In this document: in pieces, positions 17,221 through 24,844 of the stretch
Layout: each line of letters starts with the position of its first letter
Numbering within the stretch: the first letter of the stretch is position 1
Source: Streptomyces prunicolor NBRC 13075
Lineage (GTDB): Bacteria; Actinomycetota; Actinomycetes; Streptomycetales; Streptomycetaceae
Direction of reading: 5' to 3'
NCBI RefSeq assembly: GCF_000367365.1
Contig: NZ_BARF01000057.1
Span: forward strand, 1 to 64,000
DNA length: 64,000 nucleotides
Made by a program: the position numbers and the translations under genes
The notes under the pieces: generated by a model
What the model saw: only the letters and a program-made list of their open reading frames with translations
What the model was told of the DNA's origin: nothing
Database searches by the model: none

Positions 17221-17892
17221 TTGTCCCGCTTCGCGCTCATCAAGGCACTGCTCGGACCGATCATGCGCCTGATGTTCCGCCCCCGGGTGGAGGGAATCGA
17301 GCACATCCCGGGAGACGGTCCGGTGATCCTGGCCGGCAACCACCTCACGTTCATCGACTCGATGATCCTTCCGCTGGTCTGCGACCGGCAGGTGCTGTTC
17401 ATCGGCAAGGACGAGTACGTCACCGGTGAGGGGTTCAAGGGGCGGCTCATGGCCTGGTTCTTCACGGGCGTCGGGATGATTCCGGTGGATCGGGACGGGG
17501 CGAACGGTGGGGTCGCGGCCCTGATGACCGGGCGGCGCATCCTGGAGGAGGGCAAGGTCTTCGGGATCTATCCCGAGGGGACGCGGTCGCCCGACGGTCG
17601 GCTGTACCGGGGGCGGACCGGGATTGCTCGGCTCACGATGATGACGGGGGCGCCTGTCGTTCCGTTCGCGATGATCGGGACGGACAAGTTGCAGCCGGGC
17701 GGGGCGGGGTTCCCTCGACCGGGGAAGGTCACTGTTCGGTTCGGTGAGGCGATGGAGTTCTCTCGGTATGAGGGGATGGATCGGGATCGGTATGTGTTGC
17801 GGGCTGTGACTGACTCCGTGATGACTGAGGTCATGCGGTTGTCGGGGCAGGAGTACGTGGATATGTACGCCACGAAAGCCAAGGCTGCGTAA
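17221..17892 (+). CDS. 1-acyl-sn-glycerol-3-phosphate acyltransferase family (PlsC-like)
   Basis: 223 residues. Acyltransferase block I NHLTFID (the NHxxxxD motif, near residue 40), block II region around VGMIPVDRDG and block III YPEGTRSPDG. It would acylate lysophosphatidate or a related acceptor at the inner membrane. TTG at 17221 is chosen because GGAGG lies 6 nt upstream; an ATG reading from 17143 has no ribosome site. It is convergent with the MFS gene, with an 81-bp gap filled by a repeat copy. Confidence 0.88.
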   Translation: MSRFALIKALLGPIMRLMFRPRVEGIEHIPGDGPVILAGNHLTFIDSMILPLVCDRQVLFIGKDEYVTGEGFKGRLMAWFFTGVGMIPVDRDGANGGVAALMTGRRILEEGKVFGIYPEGTRSPDGRLYRGRTGIARLTMMTGAPVVPFAMIGTDKLQPGGAGFPRPGKVTVRFGEAMEFSRYEGMDRDRYVLRAVTDSVMTEVMRLSGQEYVDMYATKAKAA

Positions 17893-17916
17893 GCCTCCGG
17901 CGGTCGACCGGTTTTC

Positions 17917-17965
17917 GGGTGCGGGTGCGTTGTGGCTGGTCGCGCAGTTCCCCGCGCCCCTTAAG
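17917..17965 (+). repeat. Streptomyces intergenic repeat, short form (copy A)
   Basis: Contains TGCGTTGTGGCTGGTCGCGC followed by AGTTCCCCGCGCCCCTTAAGG. It lies between convergent gene ends, where it may act as a bidirectional terminator or decay barrier. Copy E at 59931-59979 is the same form on the other strand. Confidence 0.8.
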
Positions 17966-17973
17966 GCATCGCC

Positions 17974-19497
17974 CTACCCGGCGTCTTCCAGTTCCTGGTT
18001 CTTCAGCATGAACCATGCTGCAACTGCCGTTGCCAGTAGGACTGTTGCGCCTACCGCTGATGCCACGCTGAGGCCGCTGACGAAGGCTTCTCTCGCCGAC
18101 GTCAGCATTTCCTGGGACGCCTGGGTCGGCATACTTGCCGCCGCTTCCACCGCGCCGCCCAACGACTCGTGCGCCCCGCTCGGTGTTCCCGCCGGAGCTG
18201 CGAAGCCCCTGTACACGCCTGTCACGATCGAGCCGAGTACGGCGATTCCCAGGGCCGCGCCCAACTCGTAGGCCGTTTCCGAGACTGCTGAGGCCGCGCC
18301 CGCTTGCTCCTTCGGTACGGAGGAGAGGATGACGTCGGCTGTCACCGTGAAGGAGAAGCCGGCACCTACGCCGACGACCAGGAGGGCGGCGCCCAGGAGT
18401 GGGTAGCCGGTCGACTGGTTGAGGGTTGTCAGTACGGCCAGTGCCAGGCCCACTGCCGCCAGGCCGCCGGCGACCACCGCGCGCACCGAGAAGCGGCGGG
18501 CCACCCTTCCCGCGATCAGGCCGGCCGCCACCGCGCCCACCGCTGCGGGGATTTCGGCCAGGCCCGCCTCGAACGGGCCCCTGCCCTGGACCAGTTGCAG
18601 GTACTGGGAGAGGAAGAACACCAGGCCGGACAGGCCGATGATGGTCAGCAGGTCGGCCAGGACGGCCGCGCTGAAGCCGCGGTTGCGGAACAGGCGCATG
18701 TCCAACAGGGGGGCGGGGAGCGTGAGTTGGCGGCGGACGAACCAGTACAGGGCCGCCGCACCGAGTATGCCTACCGCCAGTGAGGGCAGCTCGAAGCCGC
18801 GGGTCGCGGCCTCCTTCACCGCGTAGACCACTCCGATCACGCCGATCAGGGACAGGACCACGCTGATCAGGTCCCACGGGCCCGGGTTGGGGTTCTTGGA
18901 TTCCGGGAGCGTCTTGATGCCTACCAGGACCAGGACCGCCATCACCGGCAGGTTGATCAGGAAGACCGAGCCCCACCAGAAGTGTTCGAGCAGGAAGCCG
19001 CCCGCTACCGGGCCGACTGCCGTACCGGCGGAGGCTGTTGCGCCCCAGATGCCGACCGCGAGGCTGCGTTCGCGCGGGTCGTGGAAGATGTTGCGGATCA
19101 GGGCGAGGGTCGCGGGCATCAGGGTCGCGCCCGCGACGCCGAGGAGCGCCCGGGCCAGGATCATCAACTCGGGTGTGGATGCATAGGCGTTGAGGATCGA
19201 GATCGCGCCGAACGCCGTGGCTCCGATCAGCAGGATCTTCTTGCGGCCGATGCGGTCGCCGAGGCTGCCCATCGACACGAGCAGGCCCGCGATGACGAAG
19301 GAGTAGACGTCGCCGATCCAGAGGAGTTGGGTGCCGGTCGGCTTCAAGTCCTCGCTGATGTACGGGGTTGCGAGGCCCAGGACCGTCGCGTCCACGGCCA
19401 CCAGCAGCACGGCGAGCACGAGGACGGAGAGCGCGAGCCAACGGCCCGGGCGCTTCTCCGTCTCCGTCGCGATCGCCGGCTGCAGGGTGCTGATCAT
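17974..19497 (-). CDS. MFS drug-efflux transporter, DHA2 (14-TM) family
   Basis: 507 residues with about 14 membrane helices. Motif A copy LVSMGSLGDRIGRKKILLIG follows helix 2, and the motif C-like GVAGATLMPATLALI lies in helix 5, as in EmrB/QacA proton antiporters. It begins with ATG at 19497, overlapping the stop of the upstream TetR gene by 4 nt (ATGA), so the regulator and pump are co-translated. It probably exports a toxic or signalling compound sensed by that TetR. Confidence 0.92.
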   Translation of the reverse strand: MISTLQPAIATETEKRPGRWLALSVLVLAVLLVAVDATVLGLATPYISEDLKPTGTQLLWIGDVYSFVIAGLLVSMGSLGDRIGRKKILLIGATAFGAISILNAYASTPELMILARALLGVAGATLMPATLALIRNIFHDPRERSLAVGIWGATASAGTAVGPVAGGFLLEHFWWGSVFLINLPVMAVLVLVGIKTLPESKNPNPGPWDLISVVLSLIGVIGVVYAVKEAATRGFELPSLAVGILGAAALYWFVRRQLTLPAPLLDMRLFRNRGFSAAVLADLLTIIGLSGLVFFLSQYLQLVQGRGPFEAGLAEIPAAVGAVAAGLIAGRVARRFSVRAVVAGGLAAVGLALAVLTTLNQSTGYPLLGAALLVVGVGAGFSFTVTADVILSSVPKEQAGAASAVSETAYELGAALGIAVLGSIVTGVYRGFAAPAGTPSGAHESLGGAVEAAASMPTQASQEMLTSAREAFVSGLSVASAVGATVLLATAVAAWFMLKNQELEDAG

Positions 19498-20060
19498 GAT
19501 CCCTCTCTCTGTGTTTCGTCTCGTCGCAGTGCGCCGCCGAGCAGCAGCTCGGCGATCATGCGGGTGAAGTCCTTGGGGGCGCCCTTGCCGCTCTGCACCA
19601 TCCAGGCACCGGAGGCCAGCAGGCCGAACAGTGCCTCGGTGAGCCAGGCGGGCGTCAGGTCGATGCGGAACTCGCCGTTCTGCTGGCCGCGCCGGAACAC
19701 GGCGGTGATGCGGTCGTCGATCCGGGCCCAGCCCGCGTGCTGTTCCTCGCCCTCGAACAGCTGGTTCTCGGTGTAGAGGAAGGCGAGCAGGCCGGCGGCC
19801 GGTTCGACCTCGCGGACGAGCCGTCGTACGGCGTCCTCGGCGGGGTTCTCATCCAGCCGCGCCGCCTCCAGCGCGGTCTCGCACTCCGCGATGCCGAGCG
19901 CCTCCAGCGCCCGTACGAGCGCGTCCCGACCCGCGAACTGGCGGTGCAGCGTGGCCCGGCTGATCCCGGCCGCCTTGGCGACCTCGTCCATGGTCGCGGT
20001 GGACTTACGGGTCAGCAGGGCCGCGGCAGCGCGGAGAGCGTGGTCACGGTCGAGAGCCAT
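19494..20060 (-). CDS. TetR-family transcriptional regulator
   Basis: 188 residues. The N-terminal helix-turn-helix is TMDEVAKAAGISRATLHRQF (about 23-42); the C-terminal part is a TetR ligand/dimer domain. ATG at 20060. It is the first gene of a two-gene operon with an MFS exporter. A 20-bp perfect palindrome centred 29 bp upstream is the likely autoregulatory operator. Confidence 0.92.
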   Translation of the reverse strand: MALDRDHALRAAAALLTRKSTATMDEVAKAAGISRATLHRQFAGRDALVRALEALGIAECETALEAARLDENPAEDAVRRLVREVEPAAGLLAFLYTENQLFEGEEQHAGWARIDDRITAVFRRGQQNGEFRIDLTPAWLTEALFGLLASGAWMVQSGKGAPKDFTRMIAELLLGGALRRDETQREGS

Positions 20061-20078
20061 GAGACAACCATAACCCAC

Positions 20079-20098
20079 ATGAGACACTCATGTCTCAT
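20079..20098. promoter_or_regulatory. Probable TetR operator
   Basis: ATGAGACACTCATGTCTCAT: arms ATGAGACA and TGTCTCAT are perfect complements with a 4-nt centre. A further half-site ATGAGACA overlaps the regulator start codon at 20059-20066. Confidence 0.7.
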
Positions 20099-20146
20099 CG
20101 CGGGCATGGTCGTCTCACGAGGGGAGTGCCAGTAGTCAGGGGCTTC

Positions 20147-21118
20147 TCAGTGCCAGGGCAGCCGGCCGCGCTTCTCCCAGTACGTGCGCGGCTCCTCGGC
20201 GAGCGTCGCTAGGCGGGACAGCTGGTCGTCGTTCAGGTCCACGGCCGCCGCGTGCAGGTTGGAGGCGAGCTGGGCGGCGGTCGCGGCGCCGGACAGGGCC
20301 ACGCCTGCCCAGGGCTCGCGCAGGATCAGGGCCAGGGCGATCGCGTCGGCGCCCGTGTTCGTTTCCTCGGCCACGGCCTTCAGCGCGTCCGGGGCGTACG
20401 GGTCCGCCAGCCTTCCGTTGGCCATGCCCTCCTTGACGATCACCGCGAGGCCGGCGTCGTGAGCCTCGGTGAGGGCCGGGCCCGCAGAGATCTCCAGGGC
20501 GTTGTACGTCGACTGGACGGTGCGGAAGAGGGGCTCGCCGTCCACCGTCACGGTGAGGGCGGCGCGGATCGCGTCCGCCTGGGCGGGGCCGCTGGTGGAG
20601 AAGCCGATGGTGACGCCCGTTGCCGCCAACTCGGCCAGTTTCGCGTGGAGTTCCTTGTCGGTGAGGGCCGGGCTGTCGGGGGTCACCGAGTGGATCTGGT
20701 AGAGGTCGAGGTGGGCGCCGAGCAGTTCGGCGGTCTCGGCGCGCTGGCGGTCGTAGGTCTGGACGCTGTGGTCCTTGACCTCGTGCTTCTCCGCGTCCGT
20801 GGTCCAGTCGGCGGTGTAGGTGTAGCCCCATTTGCTGCCGACCACGATGTCGTCCAGGTCGGGGTGGGTCTTCAGCCAGTCGGCCAGGAACTCCTCGGAG
20901 CGGCCGTAGGAGCGGGCTGCGTCGAAGTAGCGGACGCCTTGCGCGTAGGCGGCGTCGAGGAGTTCGTGGGTGCGGGTGCGGAGGGTTTCTACGGTGCGGG
21001 TCTCTCCGAGGTCTTTTTCTCGGCCCAGGTTGATGTAGCCGGGGCGGCCTACTGCGGCGAGGCCCAGTCCGAGGTGGCTGGTGGGGGTTGTTGCTGTTGC
21101 CAGTCGGGCGAAGGGCAT
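20147..21118 (-). CDS. Aldo/keto reductase family oxidoreductase
   Basis: 323-residue TIM-barrel AKR. Catalytic region: YFDAARSYGRSEEFL gives the Asp-Tyr pair; the Lys is in VVGSKWGYTYTADW; the His is in YQIHSVTPDS. The NADPH end is ALSGAATAAQL. Related to the D-threo-aldose 1-dehydrogenase type. ATG at 21118. It probably reduces an aldehyde or ketone; physiological substrate unknown. Confidence 0.88.
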   Translation of the reverse strand: MPFARLATATTPTSHLGLGLAAVGRPGYINLGREKDLGETRTVETLRTRTHELLDAAYAQGVRYFDAARSYGRSEEFLADWLKTHPDLDDIVVGSKWGYTYTADWTTDAEKHEVKDHSVQTYDRQRAETAELLGAHLDLYQIHSVTPDSPALTDKELHAKLAELAATGVTIGFSTSGPAQADAIRAALTVTVDGEPLFRTVQSTYNALEISAGPALTEAHDAGLAVIVKEGMANGRLADPYAPDALKAVAEETNTGADAIALALILREPWAGVALSGAATAAQLASNLHAAAVDLNDDQLSRLATLAEEPRTYWEKRGRLPWH

Positions 21119-21216
21119 CGCGGGCTCCGTCTTGGTCGGCTCCGGTAGGGCTGCTGACCAACGTAACCCGGGATGACCTGCGCTTCAGAGCTCGGGGGCT
21201 TGCGGTGGATTGGCGA

Positions 21217-21285
21217 GTGCAGGTACGTCGTGGCTTGTCGCGCCCACGCGGCAGAGCCGCACATCGATACAGCCCCGCGCCCCCA
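21217..21285 (+). repeat. Streptomyces intergenic repeat, long form (copy B)
   Basis: CGTGGCTTGTCGCGCCCACG, then GCAGAGCCGC and ACAGCCCCGCGCCCC. It sits downstream of argH (minus strand). A short hairpin AGGGCC-TGC-GGCCCT at 21287-21301 lies between it and the argH stop and could be the terminator. Confidence 0.75.
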
Positions 21286-21314
21286 GAGGGCCTGCGGCCC
21301 TTGGGCGCGCGGCC

Positions 21315-22745
21315 CTACTTCTTCTTCGCCGTGGCCCACTCGTACTGAACCGCCAAGTCGCGCTTCACCTCTGCCAGTTGGATTGCTACCGCGCTCGGGG
21401 CCGTGCCGCCACGGGCGTTGCGGGAGGCCAGGGCGCCCGGGACGTTGAGGACGGACCGGACCTCGGGGGTGAGGTGGGCGGAGATCTTCGCGAACTGTTC
21501 GTCCGTGAGGCCGTCCAGTTCGATGCCCTCGGATTCGGCGACCTTGACGCACTCGCCGGCGACCTCGTGGGCCACCCGGAAGGGGACGCCCTGCTTGACC
21601 AGCCACTCGGCGATGTCCGTGGCGAGGGAGAAGCCGGCCGGGGCCAGTTCTTCCATGCGGTCGCGGTGGATGGTGAGGGTGGCCATCATGCCGGTGAACG
21701 CCGGGAGCAGGACCTCGAGTTGGTCGATGGAGTCGAAGACCGGCTCCTTGTCCTCCTGGAGGTCGCGGTTGTAGGCGAGGGGGAGGGCCTTGAGCGTTGC
21801 CATCAGGCCCGTGAGGTTGCCGATCAGGCGGCCCGACTTGCCGCGCGCCAACTCCGCGATGTCCGGGTTCTTCTTCTGCGGCATGATCGACGAGCCCGTG
21901 GAGAACGCGTCGTGCAGGGTCACGAAGGAGAACTCCTTCGTGTTCCAGATGATGATCTCCTCGGCGATCCGGGAGAGGTTCACCCCGATCATCGCCGTGA
22001 TGAAGGCGAACTCCGCGACGAAGTCACGGGAGGCCGTTCCGTCGATGGAGTTCGCGACCGAGCCGTGCTCGAAGCCGAGGTCCTTCGCCACCGACTCCGG
22101 GTCCAGGCCGAGGGAGGAACCCGCGAGCGCTCCCGAGCCGTACGGGGAGACGGCCGTCCGCTCGTCCCACTGACGGAGGCGTTCCGCGTCCCGGGACAGA
22201 GGCTGTACGTGCGCCAGCACGTGGTGGGCGAACAGCACCGGCTGGGCGTGCTGAAGGTGGGTGCGGCCGGGCATCGCCACGTCCGGGTGGGCCTCCGCGA
22301 GGCCGACCAGCGCGTCCTGGAGGTCGGCGATGAGGCCGCCGATCGTGCGGGCGTGGTCGCGCAGGTACATCCGGAAGAGGGTGGCGACCTGGTCGTTGCG
22401 GGAGCGGCCCGCGCGCAGCTTGCCGCCGAGGTCGGGGCCGAGGATCTCCAACAGGCCGCGTTCCAGGGCCGTATGGACGTCCTCGTCGGCGATCGTGCCG
22501 ACGAGGGAGCCGTCGGCGACGTTCGCTTCGAGCTGGTCCAGGCCCGCGAGCATGCGGTTCAGCTCGTCGTCCGTGAGGAGGTTCGCCTTGTGCAGCACGC
22601 GCGCGTGGGCGCGGGAACCGGCGATGTCGTAGGGCGCGAGCCGCCAGTCGAAGTGGACGGACGCGGACAGCTTCGCCAGGGCCTCGGCGGGACCGTCGGC
22701 GAAACGACCGCCCCAGAGCCGTACGTCACCGCTGTTGCTGCTCAC
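21315..22745 (-). CDS. argH: Argininosuccinate lyase
   Basis: 476 residues, normal family length. The fumarase/aspartase signature SSIMPQKKNPD is present near 285-295, along with GSRAHARVL and AGRSRNDQVAT near the N-terminus. It splits argininosuccinate into arginine and fumarate, the last step of arginine synthesis. GTG start at 22745 with GAGGAG 5 nt upstream. It is not next to argCJBDR here, but ARG-box-like sites 85-125 bp upstream place it under ArgR. Confidence 0.97.
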   Translation of the reverse strand: MSSNSGDVRLWGGRFADGPAEALAKLSASVHFDWRLAPYDIAGSRAHARVLHKANLLTDDELNRMLAGLDQLEANVADGSLVGTIADEDVHTALERGLLEILGPDLGGKLRAGRSRNDQVATLFRMYLRDHARTIGGLIADLQDALVGLAEAHPDVAMPGRTHLQHAQPVLFAHHVLAHVQPLSRDAERLRQWDERTAVSPYGSGALAGSSLGLDPESVAKDLGFEHGSVANSIDGTASRDFVAEFAFITAMIGVNLSRIAEEIIIWNTKEFSFVTLHDAFSTGSSIMPQKKNPDIAELARGKSGRLIGNLTGLMATLKALPLAYNRDLQEDKEPVFDSIDQLEVLLPAFTGMMATLTIHRDRMEELAPAGFSLATDIAEWLVKQGVPFRVAHEVAGECVKVAESEGIELDGLTDEQFAKISAHLTPEVRSVLNVPGALASRNARGGTAPSAVAIQLAEVKRDLAVQYEWATAKKK

Positions 22746-22830
22746 TTGCGCTGCTCCTCAAAGGCCGTGGGTGGGTCGCGATGTTCCGCGTTGTCCCTGT
22801 GTCGTCCCTGCAGTTTCCCTGCATTGTCTC

Positions 22831-22868
22831 TCATGCATGATTATGCAGAGCTCTGCATGATTCGTCAA
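22831..22868. promoter_or_regulatory. Tandem ARG boxes upstream of argH
   Basis: TCATGCATGATTATGCAGA (22831-22849) and CTCTGCATGATTCGTCAA (22851-22868) resemble the ArgR consensus, TGCAT and ATGCA half sites around an AT-rich centre. One site is good, the other partial. Confidence 0.75.
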
Positions 22869-22996
22869 TTTTAGCGTCCCTTGAACGGCAGCAACCGCTT
22901 ACCCGTACCTCTCGCCGGACGCAGGCGCCGCGTTTCTCCCCACGAGTCACCCAAGAGTCACCCCCAGTTCACCCCTGACCCGAGTGAGGCATTCGC

Positions 22997-23884
22997 ATGT
23001 CCAGGGCTCTCCCCAAGTACAACAAGCGTCGCGTCGTGTTCATCGGCGGTGCCGCCGCCGTGGTGCTGTCCGGCGCGGTCATCGCCGGGTCCGCTCTTGC
23101 CGGGACGCCGGACAAGAGCAGCACGGCGCAGAGCGCCCGGACCTTGGCCGACACCGGGACGATCACCTGCCCGGATGTGAAGTCGCAGCTGCCTGCCGTT
23201 CCGGCGTCGGCGCAGGCCGAGGTCGACCGGAACCTCGCCCTTCTCGACACGCAGATCGCCGAGGCCAACAAGCGGCTCGTCGACACGGTGGGGCAGGGTG
23301 GGGCGAACTTCGTTCAGAACGCGATCCTCGGCCCGCTGAAGGACAAGCGGGTGTCGACGATCGACCGGATCGCTATTGCCATCGGGCGTCAGGGCACCAA
23401 GCCGACCGGTCTCGACTCGCTGGCCACCTGCGCCCTGAACACCGGTGGGACCGACGTCGGCGGGACGGAGACGGGCGGGACCGACACCGGCACCGATACC
23501 GGTGCGACCGACACCGCGACCCCGAGCGCCACGGAGTCCGCCGCGGACGCTGCCGGGGGGACGGAGGACACTGGCGACGCGGCGAGTGCGGTCGGGACGA
23601 TCACCTGCCCGGACGTGAAGTCGCAGCTGCCCGCCGTTCCGGCTTCCGCGCAGGCCGAGGTCGACCGGAACCTCGCCCTTCTCGACACGCAGATCGCCGA
23701 GGCCAACAAGCGACTCGTCGACACCGTCGGACAGGGTGGCGCCAACTTCGTCCAGAACGCGATCCTCGGCCCGCTGGAGGACAAGCGCACGTCCACCATC
23801 GACCGGATCGCCATCGCCATCGGGCGTCAGGGCACCAAGCCCAGCGGCCTCGACTCCCTGGCCGCCTGCACGCTCACCAAGTGA
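22997..23884 (+). CDS. Secreted protein of two near-identical ~93-residue domains
   Basis: 295 residues, family not recognised. An N-terminal signal peptide (positive MSRALPKYNKRR, then a hydrophobic stretch ending in ALAG near 36) sends it out of the cell. Residues ~54-146 and ~200-292 are the same domain repeated with only a handful of substitutions. Each starts TITCPDVKSQLPAVPASAQA and ends with a Cys near GLDSLA-x-C, so each has two Cys that could form a disulfide. The linker (~147-199) is Gly/Thr/Asp-rich with GGTD and TGTD steps. It contains helical segments (AEVDRNLALLDTQIAEANKR). ATG at 22997. Likely an extracellular or wall-associated protein. Confidence 0.75.
   Translation: MSRALPKYNKRRVVFIGGAAAVVLSGAVIAGSALAGTPDKSSTAQSARTLADTGTITCPDVKSQLPAVPASAQAEVDRNLALLDTQIAEANKRLVDTVGQGGANFVQNAILGPLKDKRVSTIDRIAIAIGRQGTKPTGLDSLATCALNTGGTDVGGTETGGTDTGTDTGATDTATPSATESAADAAGGTEDTGDAASAVGTITCPDVKSQLPAVPASAQAEVDRNLALLDTQIAEANKRLVDTVGQGGANFVQNAILGPLEDKRTSTIDRIAIAIGRQGTKPSGLDSLAACTLTK
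23156..23433 (+). repeat. Intragenic tandem duplication, unit 1
   Basis: First 278-bp unit of the duplicated domain. It matches unit 2 at 23594-23871, offset 438 bp, with scattered mostly synonymous differences. Confidence 0.85.
23594..23871 (+). repeat. Intragenic tandem duplication, unit 2
   Basis: Second unit of the duplicated secreted domain. Amino-acid changes against unit 1 are few (K to E, R-V to R-T, T to S and T to A among them). Confidence 0.85.
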
Positions 23885-23898
23885 CGTGACAGGCAGCC

Positions 23899-23934
23899 GT
23901 GGCCGCCCCGATGAACGCCGGCCGGGGCGGCCAC
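23899..23934 (+). terminator. Terminator hairpin after the two-domain secreted protein
   Basis: 12-bp perfect stem GTGGCCGCCCCG (23899-23910) with CGGGGCGGCCAC (23923-23934), loop 12 nt, 14 nt after the stop. Confidence 0.8.
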
Positions 23935-24028
23935 GGTGACGCCCGCGACACACCGGACCGCACTCCAACCGGCCCTGAATGGCTCATCCGGGCTGCCTGT
24001 GCCGCCGGTGACCTCTACCGTCTGAGCC

Positions 24029-24730
24029 ATGCGCTCCGGTGTCGTCGCCCTCGCGTCCGCGTCCCTTCTGCTGCTCGCCGCGGTTCCCTCACGGGCCGCG
24101 GCGCCGCCGATTCCGTCGTTGCTCGCGGATACCGGGGGTGGGAGTCAGCTGATCCTCGCTCAGGCTCCGCGTGCCAATTCCACTGCGGGGACGCTGAGTT
24201 GGTGGGAGCGGCGGGGTGGTGCCTGGGTGAAGGTCGGGTCCGTGGCGGCTCGGTTCGGGGCGAAGGGGCTTGTCGAGGGTGGGTCCCGTAAGCAGGGGTC
24301 CTATACGACTCCGACCGGGTTGTACGACCTGCCTTATGCCTTTGGGATCAAGGCGGCTCCGGGTGGGACCAAGGCCAAGTACCGGCGGGTGGGCGGGAGT
24401 TCGTGGTGGTGTGAGGACACGCGGTCTCGGGTCTACAACCGGTGGAGTGAGCCCCTGGCGCGTGATTGTCGGGCGTCCGAGTCCGAGCGGTTGATCTCCT
24501 ATGCGACGCAGTATGCGTATGGGTTCGTCGTCGGGTTCAACTACGCCAAGCCTGTGAAGGGGCGGGGGGCCGGGATCTTTTTGCATGTCAACGGGCGTGG
24601 GGCTACCGCCGGTTGTGTGTCTGTGCCGGGGGATGCGATGCGGAGGATTTTGCGGTGGGCTGATCCTGGGCGGTCGCCGCATATTGCGATTGGGACGGCT
24701 GGTGGGGTTACGGCGATCACTCGGTACTGA
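24029..24730 (+). CDS. Secreted L,D-transpeptidase-like (YkuD-fold) protein
   Basis: 233 residues. Signal peptide through ~24 (VALASASLLLLAAVPSRAAA). The C-terminal half has the YkuD-like catalytic stretch GIFLHVNGRGATAGCVSVP: His, then G-x-T-x-G-C with the catalytic Cys and a following Ser. SRKQGSYTTPTGLYDLPYAF is the usual substrate-loop region (K-x-G-x-TPTG). It could crosslink or edit peptidoglycan outside the membrane. ATG at 24029. Confidence 0.8.
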   Translation: MRSGVVALASASLLLLAAVPSRAAAPPIPSLLADTGGGSQLILAQAPRANSTAGTLSWWERRGGAWVKVGSVAARFGAKGLVEGGSRKQGSYTTPTGLYDLPYAFGIKAAPGGTKAKYRRVGGSSWWCEDTRSRVYNRWSEPLARDCRASESERLISYATQYAYGFVVGFNYAKPVKGRGAGIFLHVNGRGATAGCVSVPGDAMRRILRWADPGRSPHIAIGTAGGVTAITRY

Positions 24731-24766
24731 TTCGCGAAGGCGCCGTTCAGGTATCGGTTGTACGGC

Positions 24767-24842
24767 GGGTGCGGGCCCACTGTGGCTGGTCGCGCCCACG
24801 CGGCGGAGCCGCAAATCGACACAGCCCCGCGCCCCTTAGGGG
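24767..24842 (+). repeat. Streptomyces intergenic repeat, long form (copy C)
   Basis: GCGGGCCCACTGTGGCTGGT, then CGCGCCCACGCGGCGGAGCC and ACAGCCCCGCGCCCCTTAGG. It fills the gap between two convergent genes and ends 2 bp from the stop codon of the histidine kinase. Confidence 0.85.
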
Positions 24843-24844
24843 GT

